From assembly GCA_964600785.1 (NCBI GenBank), contig CAZRKH010000132.1, positions 1-14,135 on the forward strand: 14,135 bases of DNA, in the 5' to 3' direction. Positions within the stretch are counted from its first letter, which is position 1. Each line of letters begins with the position of its first letter. Under the pieces are notes generated by a model, which did no database searches, was not told where the DNA came from, and saw nothing but the letters and a program-made list of their open reading frames with translations. Position numbers and translations under genes: made by a program. This DNA comes from M30B53 sp964600785. Lineage in GTDB: Bacteria; Planctomycetota; Planctomycetia; Pirellulales; UBA1268. This document shows positions 6,260 through 12,275 of the stretch, in pieces.

Positions 6260-7645
6260 ATGCACACAATGAGGACAACGGGAGGGCGACCTGGGTTGCT
6301 GCGGGCGGCGTTGGCCGCGGTGCTCGCGGGGGCGTTTATGACGCTGCCGGCGGCGAGTGTCGCGGCGGAGTCGGAGAGCATGCGGACGGTGGTCGAACTG
6401 CGGGCGGCAGGCAGGCTGCGGCCTGCGGGTGCCGAGGAGCAGCCGGTGCGTCTCGAGGCGGAGTTCGATTTGCTTCAGGCGGAGGCCGCCGCGAGCGAGG
6501 CCCTGCCCCATGCGGCAATTCGGCACTACACCCACGCCGCCGCCAAGACGAGCCTTGCCGGCGGAGTGACCACCGTCAGGCTGCCGGCAGAGGCCTCCAC
6601 GCTCGCGGTGGCCCTCGAGGGCATGATGCCGGTTCCTTTTCCGCCGCGGGGGCTCCTCACCCGCGAAGAGTTTGACCTGCTCGAGATTCCTTTCGATCCG
6701 CTGCTCATGGCGAAGCTGCTTGCCGAGGCTCCGACCGAAGCCGGTGAGGCGCGGGAGGTTTCTCCCGATCTCGTGGCTGGCCTGCTGGCAATCGACACTG
6801 TCGTCGACGGCGGGCTGCGGGTGCGGCTGCTCAACGCCGACCGCGACGAGCGGCACTTCGAGATCGGCGGCCGCGTCGAGGGGGCCGCCGACGGCGTATC
6901 GACGACCGTCGAGGTGACCGGTAGTTTTGCCGCTGCGGTGAGGAAGGCACTCATCCGCCGGGCCGCGGTGGCGATCCACGAAGTCCGCGAGGCGAGCCAT
7001 GTGGCTGCCGGCTTCGACCTGGAGGCGAGTCTCCGCGTCACCCAGTCGCCTGCCGAACTCAGCGACGACGAGCCCGCCGCCGCGGCGATCACCGCGGCAC
7101 GCCGCCGTCTCGCTGGCGATCTTCGCGACGAGGACCTGCCCGCGACACGCTGGCGGGGTGGCGAGGCCTCCCCGGGCATGCTCTGGTATGCCGACAGCGA
7201 AGACCGCTTCAGCTGCCGCTACGAATCAGCCTGGCGGATCGTGGAGAACGGGCCGCAAGGGGTCGTGATGCGACTGGTCGACCTGGGGGCGCTCGTCGCC
7301 CAGGCCTCGATCACGCCGCTGCCGGGTGACGGTGAGGCCTGGACCGAGGCCCGCCTTCGCAGGGACATCGAGCGGTCGCTCGCCGGGCAGGTCGAGGAGG
7401 TCGTCTCCTGTGAGGCGTTTCGCCGCGACGACGGTCTCGAGGTCGTCCGCGCCGTCTCGCGGGGTACGGCCGAGGGGCTCGAGTTTCGCTGGGTGCACAC
7501 CGTGATCTGCCGGCCCGGCGGCGGAGGTGTCAGCCTGACAACCATGGTCGAGGAGCCGCTCGTCGGGCGTTTCGGCGATGCCGACAGGCGGCTGGCGGCG
7601 GGCGTCGCGATCAGTGCTCCTTCGCAGGAGGGGAGTGCGTCTTGA
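6260..7645 (+). CDS. Secreted protein of unknown function
   Basis: I do not recognise this 461-residue protein. It has a clear signal peptide: a basic start (HTMRTTGGRPGLLR), a hydrophobic core at about 13-32 and a cleavage region ASVAA near 36. The mature part looks like two regions. Residues 40-270 are rich in Ala and acidic residues, with a possible beta-sandwich pattern and FPPRGLLTREEFDLLEIPFDPLL at 127-149. Residues 305-452 carry regular beta/alpha alternation (ADSEDRFSCRYESAWRIV, VVMRLVDLGALVAQASITPLP) that loosely recalls PsbP/Mog1-like folds; that resemblance is weak. Cysteines are few (319, 384, 417). The ATG at 6260 is preceded by AAGGGAG with 7 bases of spacing; the ATG at 6269 is an alternative. 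The stop TGA lies inside the -35 box of the following translation operon, so it is probably its own transcription unit. Confidence 0.75.
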   Translation: MHTMRTTGGRPGLLRAALAAVLAGAFMTLPAASVAAESESMRTVVELRAAGRLRPAGAEEQPVRLEAEFDLLQAEAAASEALPHAAIRHYTHAAAKTSLAGGVTTVRLPAEASTLAVALEGMMPVPFPPRGLLTREEFDLLEIPFDPLLMAKLLAEAPTEAGEAREVSPDLVAGLLAIDTVVDGGLRVRLLNADRDERHFEIGGRVEGAADGVSTTVEVTGSFAAAVRKALIRRAAVAIHEVREASHVAAGFDLEASLRVTQSPAELSDDEPAAAAITAARRRLAGDLRDEDLPATRWRGGEASPGMLWYADSEDRFSCRYESAWRIVENGPQGVVMRLVDLGALVAQASITPLPGDGEAWTEARLRRDIERSLAGQVEEVVSCEAFRRDDGLEVVRAVSRGTAEGLEFRWVHTVICRPGGGGVSLTTMVEEPLVGRFGDADRRLAAGVAISAPSQEGSAS

Positions 7646-7671
7646 CGTCACCCCCAGTGGCCTGTGATACT
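7642..7671 (+). promoter_or_regulatory. Promoter of the infC-rpmI-rplT-pheST cluster
   Basis: TTGACG (7642-7647, 5 of 6 to the -35 consensus) is followed after 18 bases by GATACT (7666-7671, 4 of 6 to the -10), with the extended -10 dinucleotide TG at 7663-7664. The upstream gene's TGA stop (7643-7645) is part of the -35. Transcription would begin near 7678, leaving an approximately 115-base leader before infC. Confidence 0.6.
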
Positions 7672-7755
7672 CATGGTTTGCTCTGCTTTGCTCGGTGATG
7701 CCGGGATGCCGCGGGAGGTCGGTCGACGCGACGGTGCGAATCACGCGACTCTCGG

Positions 7756-7784
7756 CCGGCGGTGAGCAGACATACCGCCGGAGG
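7756..7784 (+). promoter_or_regulatory. infC: Leader hairpin partly covering the infC ribosome binding site
   Basis: CCGGCGGT (7756-7763) and ACCGCCGG (7774-7781) are perfect complements around a 10-base loop. The last two stem bases are the first two bases of GGAGG (7780-7784), the Shine-Dalgarno placed 8 bases before the ATC start at 7793. Folding would therefore compete with ribosome binding. Confidence 0.55.
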
Positions 7785-7792
7785 CGCAGGCC

Positions 7793-8293
7793 ATCGAGAA
7801 GAATCATCGCATCAACGAGCAGATCCGTATCTCTCCCGTCCGAGTGATCGCATCGGACGGCACCCAACTCGGCGTGCTTCCCACCGACGAGGCACTCGAG
7901 CGTGCCAGAGAACTCGGCCTCGACCTGGTGGAGGTGGCGCCCAATGACTCGCCGCCGGTCTGCCGGATCATGGACTTCGGCAAGTTCAAGTATCAGCAAA
8001 AGAAAAAGCAGCACAAAACCCACGTTCATCAAACCAAGCTCAAGGAGATCAGGCTGCGGCCCAAGACGGGCGAGCACGACATCGATTTCAAGGTCAACCA
8101 GGCGAAGAACTTTCTGGCCCACAAAGACAAGGTTGTCGTTTCGGTCGTGTTTCGCGGCCGCGAGATGGCCCACGTCGACGAGGGGCAGCGGGTGATGCAG
8201 GCGATCGTCGCCCAGCTCGAGGAGGTGGCAAAGGTCGAGTCGGGTCCCCAGCAGATGGGCCGCCGGCTCGTCTGCACGCTCGCCCCGCGTTGA
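7793..8293 (+). CDS. infC: Translation initiation factor IF-3, with an AUC start codon
   Basis: This 166-residue factor binds the 30S subunit, prevents premature 50S joining and checks the initiator tRNA-start codon pairing. Family motifs are HRINEQIR at 5-12, DGTQLGV at 22-28, LDLVEVAPNDSPPVCRIMDFGKFKY at 43-67 across the N domain and linker, KEIRLRP at 84-90, and FRGREMAHVDEGQRVM at 120-135 in the C domain. The ATG/GTG closest to the family start is GTG 7844, but that would remove the conserved RINEQIR segment. The reading frame is open back to the TGA at 7763, and ATC 7793 has GGAGG 8 bases upstream. E. coli infC likewise uses a non-canonical start (AUU) for autoregulation, which supports this choice. 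It is the first gene of the translation cluster; an 84-base gap separates it from rpmI. Confidence 0.95.
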   Translation: MEKNHRINEQIRISPVRVIASDGTQLGVLPTDEALERARELGLDLVEVAPNDSPPVCRIMDFGKFKYQQKKKQHKTHVHQTKLKEIRLRPKTGEHDIDFKVNQAKNFLAHKDKVVVSVVFRGREMAHVDEGQRVMQAIVAQLEEVAKVESGPQQMGRRLVCTLAPR

Positions 8294-8377
8294 CGCCTCG
8301 TCTCAGCCCATGCCCGAAAACCCCGACGAATCGAGCCCCCGAACAATGACCCCGGCAACTTCCCAGGAGTATCAGCG

Positions 8378-8581
8378 ATGCCAAAGCAGAAGACCCACAA
8401 GGGCGTAAAGAAGCGGTTCCGGCTGACCGGCACCGGCAAGATCAAGCACCGCCGCGCCGGCACGAGCCACCTGCAGGTGCGGGTGAGCGCGAAGCGGAAG
8501 CGGAATCTCCGCGGGACCGGCGTGCTTTCCCCGACCGACACACCGCGGCTTGCCGAGGTGCTCGGCCGCTACAGTTACTAG
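8378..8581 (+). CDS. rpmI: 50S ribosomal protein L35
   Basis: This 67-residue, highly basic protein of the large ribosomal subunit has the usual family length and signature: MPKQKTHKGVKKRFRLTGTGKI at the N terminus, the HRRAGTSHL segment at 24-32 and an RKRNLRG basic stretch at 39-45. AGGAG at 8365-8369 lies 8 bases before the ATG. It follows infC and precedes rplT, the order found in most bacteria. It ends with TAG in the context CTAG, without a REP-like element. The 127-base gap after it, larger than usual inside this operon, carries a hairpin. Confidence 0.97.
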   Translation: MPKQKTHKGVKKRFRLTGTGKIKHRRAGTSHLQVRVSAKRKRNLRGTGVLSPTDTPRLAEVLGRYSY

Positions 8582-8585
8582 CTGC

Positions 8586-8617
8586 CCCGGCGGCAAGGGC
8601 CGCTGAAAGCCGCCGGG
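8586..8617 (+). promoter_or_regulatory. Hairpin in the rpmI-rplT gap
   Basis: CCCGGCGGC (8586-8594) and GCCGCCGGG (8609-8617) form a perfect 9-base stem with a 14-base loop, starting 4 bases after the rpmI stop. No U run follows the stem, so it is not a classical intrinsic terminator. It could be an RNA stability element, or a structure bound by ribosomal protein L20, which autoregulates this operon in other bacteria; that link is inference. The remaining gap 8618-8708 shows no Shine-Dalgarno for rplT. Confidence 0.45.
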
Positions 8618-8708
8618 CCTTGCAATCAGGCGGGCTGAGGCGAAATTAGGTATTCCCGGCTCTGCGGCATCCCGCCGCGGCCCAGACTTCCAGACGAAAC
8701 GACAAGCC

Positions 8709-9083
8709 ATGCGTACCAAGAGTGTCGTCCCCAGGCTGCGGGCCAAAAAGCGGCTGTTCAAGCGGGTCAAGGGCAACGTCGGCGGCCGCCGCAAACTGCT
8801 CCGCACCGCCAAGGAGGCGTCGATCCGCGCGGGCGTGTATGCCTACCGCGACCGCCGCCGTCGGAAGCGGGAGTTCCGCCGTTTGTGGATCATCCGCATC
8901 AATGCGGCCGTTCGCGAGCGGGGAGTCCGCTACAGCCAGTTCATTGCGGGGCTCGAAAAAGCGGGCATCGAACTCGACCGGCGAACGCTCTCGGAAATGG
9001 CGATCGCCGACCCCACGGGCTTCGATGCCGTCGTGGAACAGGTGCGGGAGTCGCTCGGTCTGCCGGCCCCGACGGCGGCCTGA
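8709..9083 (+). CDS. rplT: 50S ribosomal protein L20
   Basis: This 124-residue protein is an early-assembly 23S rRNA-binding protein and, in several bacteria, a translational repressor of rpmI-rplT. The central family block is clear: AGVYAYRDRRRRKREFRRLWIIRINAAVRERGVRYSQFIAGLEKAGIELDRRTLSEMA, roughly 41-98, while the first 35 residues are basic and somewhat diverged (MRTKSVVPRLRAKKRLFKR rather than the common ARVKRG start). The length is near the usual 117-120 with a short extra tail. No Shine-Dalgarno is visible before the ATG, which is preceded by an A-rich stretch; the start is fixed by homology. A 37-base gap separates it from pheS. Confidence 0.96.
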   Translation: MRTKSVVPRLRAKKRLFKRVKGNVGGRRKLLRTAKEASIRAGVYAYRDRRRRKREFRRLWIIRINAAVRERGVRYSQFIAGLEKAGIELDRRTLSEMAIADPTGFDAVVEQVRESLGLPAPTAA

Positions 9084-9120
9084 GTTTCCGCAGCCCCCAA
9101 AGCGGTCCTCGAGGAACGCC

Positions 9121-10140
9121 GTGGATCTTGAAGCGTTCGCCCGCGATCTCGACCGACTGCAAGAGGAGGCGGAGGCCGCCTTCGCCCGAGCGGCCGACGG
9201 CGACACGCTCGAGATCGCGAGGGTCGAGTTTCTGGGGGCCAAGAGCGGCCGCCTGAAGCAGGCCCAGAAGTCGCTCTCCCTGGTCGACCGCGAGGCCAAG
9301 CCAGAAGCCGGCCGCAGGTTCAACGAGGCCAAGCAGCGGATTGCCGCCGCCTTTGAGGCGGCTCGCACGCGGCTCGCCGACCGCGGGGCCGAGGCGGAGG
9401 CGATCGACGTGACCCTTCCGGGCAGGCCGCTTGTGCTCGGTCGGCTGCACCCCATCACGCGGACGATCCGCGAGGTGCAGGAGATCATGGCCCGGCTCGG
9501 CTTCGAGAGCGTGGACGGGCCGGAGGTCGAAGACCAGTGGCACAACTTCGAAGCCCTCGCGATCCCGCCGGAACACCCCGCCCGCGATCCGCTCGACAAC
9601 TTCTATCTCGCCGTGGCCGGCGGGACCAACCCGCTACTTTTGCGATCGCAGACGAGCACCGTTCAGATCCGGGTCATGGAGTCTCGCCGTCCGCCGGTGC
9701 GGATCGTGTCGCTCGGGAGGGTCTACCGCCCCGATACCGCCGACGCGACCCACTACCCGATGTTCCACCAGGTCGAGGGGCTGCTCGTCGAGGAGGGCAC
9801 CACGATGGCCCATCTCAAGAGCGTGCTGCGGCTGTTCGCCTCGAGCTTTCTCGGCGGTGACGTGCACGTGCGGTTCCGTCCCTCTTTCTTCCCCTTCACC
9901 GAGCCGAGCGTGGAGGTGGACATGGAGTGGGGCGGCCGCTGGGTCGAGATGGGCGGGGCCGGCATGGTCGACCCCGCCGTGCTCGAGGCGGTGGGCTACG
10001 ATCCCGACCATGTGAGCGGCTTCGCCTTCGGGCTTGGCGTGGAGCGGATCGCGGCCCGTCGCCACGGGGGGGCCGACATTCGCGACTTCTACCGCAACGA
10101 CGTCCGCTTCCTCGGGCAGTTCGGGGAGCGACTGCGATGA
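9121..10140 (+). CDS. pheS: Phenylalanine--tRNA ligase alpha subunit
   Basis: This 339-residue catalytic subunit of the alpha2-beta2 enzyme charges tRNA-Phe with phenylalanine in the cytoplasm. The N-terminal coiled-coil that grips tRNA spans about 1-95, with the FLGAKSGRLK family segment at 37-46. The class II catalytic core follows: motif 1 region near 112-135, motif 2 around 194-222 (RIVSLGRVYRPDTADATHYPMFHQVEG), the phenylalanine-site strand FFPFTEPSVEVD at 256-267, and motif 3 GFAFGLGVERIA at 300-311. GTG 9121 is selected because GAGGA lies just upstream and the protein then has the normal N terminus; the frame is open further 5' but overlaps rplT in another frame. The stop overlaps the pheT start (ATGA, 10137-10140), coupling subunit synthesis. 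Confidence 0.97.
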   Translation: MDLEAFARDLDRLQEEAEAAFARAADGDTLEIARVEFLGAKSGRLKQAQKSLSLVDREAKPEAGRRFNEAKQRIAAAFEAARTRLADRGAEAEAIDVTLPGRPLVLGRLHPITRTIREVQEIMARLGFESVDGPEVEDQWHNFEALAIPPEHPARDPLDNFYLAVAGGTNPLLLRSQTSTVQIRVMESRRPPVRIVSLGRVYRPDTADATHYPMFHQVEGLLVEEGTTMAHLKSVLRLFASSFLGGDVHVRFRPSFFPFTEPSVEVDMEWGGRWVEMGGAGMVDPAVLEAVGYDPDHVSGFAFGLGVERIAARRHGGADIRDFYRNDVRFLGQFGERLR

Positions 10141-12191
10141 TCGTTTCAGCCGCCTGGCTTTCCGACTACGTCGAGCTTCCCGACGACACCGACCTGCTGG
10201 CAGAGCGGCTGGCGATGGCGGGCCTGAACCACGAGTCGACCAGCCGCGTTGGCGATGATGCCGCGATCGAACTGGAGGTGACCAGCAACAGGCCCGACTG
10301 CCTCGGCCACATCGGCGTGGCCAGGGAGGTGGCGGTGCTCTTCGACCGCCCGCTCAAGCTGCCCGATCCGCAGCCGCCCGAGGGGCCCGGCGATGCCTCG
10401 CACTGCATCGCAGTCGAGATTCGCGAACCGAGGATGTGCCCCTTCTACACCGCGAGGGTGATCCGAGGGGTGCGTGTCGGGCCGAGCCCGGAGTGGCTCG
10501 TGGCTCGCCTGGCGACGGTGGGCGTGGCGAGTGTCAACACCGTCGTCGATGTGACCAACTTCGTGATGCTCGAGTGTGGCCAGCCCCTGCATGCCTTTGA
10601 TCTGGCCCGCCTCCGCGGGGGTCGGATCGTGGTGCGGGCGGCGGCCGCAGGGGAGAGCTTCGCGGCGATCAATCATCGTGACTACACCCTCGCGGCGGAC
10701 CACTGCGTGATCGCCGACGCCGAAGGGCCGGTGGCTCTGGCGGGCGTGATGGGCGGTGCCGAGAGCGAGATCGGTCCGGAGACCGTCGATGTGCTCATCG
10801 AAAGCGGCCAGTTCGATCCCCTGGCGGTCCGTACCGCCGCCCGTGGCCTGGGGCTGGCCAGCGATTCCTCGTTCCGCTTCGAGCGGAGGCCCGACCCGGC
10901 GATGGTCGAATGGGCCAGCCGCAGGGCCGCCTCGCTGATCCTCGAGCTCGCCGGCGGCACGCTCCAGCGGGGTCGCGTGGCGGCCGGACGGCTCGAGGAG
11001 AGAACGACGGCGATTCCCCTCGCGGACGGCCGTGTGGAGCAGGTGCTCGGCATGACGGTGCCGGCGGATCGCCAGCGGGCCACGCTGACGGCCCTGGGCT
11101 TTGTCGAGCAGTCGGCCGCCGCCGGCGGCACGCTCTGGCTCCCGCCCTCCTGGCGGCGGGACGTGACCCGCGAGATCGACCTCGTCGAGGAGATCACCCG
11201 CATCGTGGGCTACGAACGGATTCCCGAGGACGTGACGATCGCGGCGAGGGCCGTGGCCGAGTCGCCCCGCCAGAGGGTCGTTCGCATCGCCGGCGAGGTG
11301 ATGGTCGCCGCGGGCTGCTACGAGGCGATGACCCGCAGCGTCGTCGACGAGCGGCTCGATGCGGTGGGCAGCCCCTGGAGCGAATCGCCGTCGCTGGTGA
11401 TCAGCCCCCCGCTGGTCCGCGGTGCCGACCGGCTACGCCGATCGCTGCTGCCGAGCCTGCTGGAGGCGGCGGGGCTCAATGCCGCGGTGGCCGCGGGCCG
11501 GGCCGATCTTTTCGAGGTGGCGCGGGCCTACCTCCCGGGCGGCGACCTCTCCGGTCTGCCGGAGGAACCGCTGCTGCTCTCGGCGGTCGTCGCGGGTGAC
11601 TACGCCGCGGCCAAGGGGCTGCTCGAGGCGGTGCTCTCCGCCGAGGGGCTTGGCCTGGCGGCCGCGACCGGCTCGCCACGGCTCGTCTGCCGCCGGATTG
11701 AGCACGGGCTGTTCACTTCCGGACACGCCGCTGAAGTGCTGCTCGAGCGGGAAGGGCTCGGGCCGTTTCGGCTGGCGGTGCTCGGGGAGGTGTCTGCGGC
11801 GGTGCGGGGGATGTTCGGCCTGCCTGGTGTGGTCTCGGCATTTGAGTTCAGGCTCGACCCGCTCGAGACGGCCATCCCTGACATGCCGGGCATCGTGCGG
11901 CCGAGCGACTATCCGCCCGTGGAGCGTGATCTCAATCTGGTGGTGGACGAGTCGGTGCCCTGGGCGAGCGTGGCCGATTCGATCGGCTCGGAGGCCGGGG
12001 ATCTTCTCGAACGGCTGCGGCTTGTCGAGGTCTGGCGGGATGATGAGCGGATCGGCCCGGGCAGAAAGAGCCTCGTGGTGTCGCTCACCCTTCGCAGCCA
12101 CGCCGGCACGCTTTCCGGTGACGAGGCCGCGGCGGTGGTCGAGCGGATCGTCGACGCCTGCGGCAAAGCCTGCGGCGCGACGTTGCGGTAG
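10137..12191 (+). CDS. pheT: Phenylalanine--tRNA ligase beta subunit, short form lacking the EMAP/OB tRNA-binding domain
   Basis: This 684-residue partner of PheS carries the editing and tRNA-recognition domains. It starts normally (MIVSAAWLSDYVELP) but runs from AMAGLN at 26-31 through about 12 residues straight to IELEVTSNRPDCLGHIGVAREVAVL at 44-68. The roughly 110-residue OB-fold insert found there in E. coli PheT (795 residues) is absent. The remaining domains are present: the B3/B4 editing domain at about 100-260 (VVDVTNFVMLECGQPLHAFD, ALAGVMGGAESE, ESGQFDP), the B5 domain and catalytic-like module at about 280-560 (WRRDVTREIDLVEEITRIVGYERIP), and a C-terminal FDX-ACB anticodon domain from about 590 (PPVERDLNLVVDESV). 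The ATG overlaps the pheS stop. The TAG stop belongs to a REP-like GTAG. Confidence 0.95.
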   Translation: MIVSAAWLSDYVELPDDTDLLAERLAMAGLNHESTSRVGDDAAIELEVTSNRPDCLGHIGVAREVAVLFDRPLKLPDPQPPEGPGDASHCIAVEIREPRMCPFYTARVIRGVRVGPSPEWLVARLATVGVASVNTVVDVTNFVMLECGQPLHAFDLARLRGGRIVVRAAAAGESFAAINHRDYTLAADHCVIADAEGPVALAGVMGGAESEIGPETVDVLIESGQFDPLAVRTAARGLGLASDSSFRFERRPDPAMVEWASRRAASLILELAGGTLQRGRVAAGRLEERTTAIPLADGRVEQVLGMTVPADRQRATLTALGFVEQSAAAGGTLWLPPSWRRDVTREIDLVEEITRIVGYERIPEDVTIAARAVAESPRQRVVRIAGEVMVAAGCYEAMTRSVVDERLDAVGSPWSESPSLVISPPLVRGADRLRRSLLPSLLEAAGLNAAVAAGRADLFEVARAYLPGGDLSGLPEEPLLLSAVVAGDYAAAKGLLEAVLSAEGLGLAAATGSPRLVCRRIEHGLFTSGHAAEVLLEREGLGPFRLAVLGEVSAAVRGMFGLPGVVSAFEFRLDPLETAIPDMPGIVRPSDYPPVERDLNLVVDESVPWASVADSIGSEAGDLLERLRLVEVWRDDERIGPGRKSLVVSLTLRSHAGTLSGDEAAAVVERIVDACGKACGATLR

Positions 12192-12212
12192 CAGACTTTG
12201 GAACACGTCTGC
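12188..12212 (+). repeat. REP-like element, CAGAC type, fused to the pheT stop codon
   Basis: GTAG at 12188-12191 contains the pheT stop. The hairpin arms are GCAGAC (12191-12196) and GTCTGC (12207-12212) around TTTGGAACAC. It differs from the element at 3965-3990 at only two positions across the first 24 bases, although the host genes are unrelated. GCCGGTGCGG and GGCGGCACC at 12211-12239 may be a decayed element of the other family. Confidence 0.75.
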
Positions 12213-12244
12213 CGGTGCGGTCCCGCGATCGGCGGCACCTGTTT

Positions 12245-12275
12245 GCCGGTTGCAACGCCACCGGCCTACGGCTAC
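12245..12275 (-). repeat. REP-like element, GCCGG type, at the DUF11 gene stop codon
   Basis: On the minus strand, GTAG at 12275-12272 contains the DUF11 gene's stop. After CC comes a second GTAG (12269-12266) and then a hairpin: GCCGGTGGC, loop GTT, GCAACCGGC, with one mismatched pair (12245-12265). The 9-base stem and 3-base loop match the geometry of the 5988-6176 units. With the element at 12188 it fills the 80-base convergent gap. Confidence 0.75.

Noticed and set aside
8310..8408. Small 32-codon frame between infC and rpmI overlapping the rpmI start
   Set aside because: No ribosome binding site and no recognisable sequence. A leader peptide coupling rpmI translation is conceivable, but nothing supports it.
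8722..9120. N-terminal extension of PheS to a 472-residue protein
   Set aside because: This frame overlaps rplT out of frame, encodes Arg/Ser-rich sequence unlike PheS, and a Shine-Dalgarno-supported GTG at 9121 gives the normal length.
9927..10136. Upstream extension of PheT by 70 residues
   Set aside because: It lies out of frame inside pheS and is Arg/Gly-rich; the ATG in the ATGA overlap gives the family N terminus.
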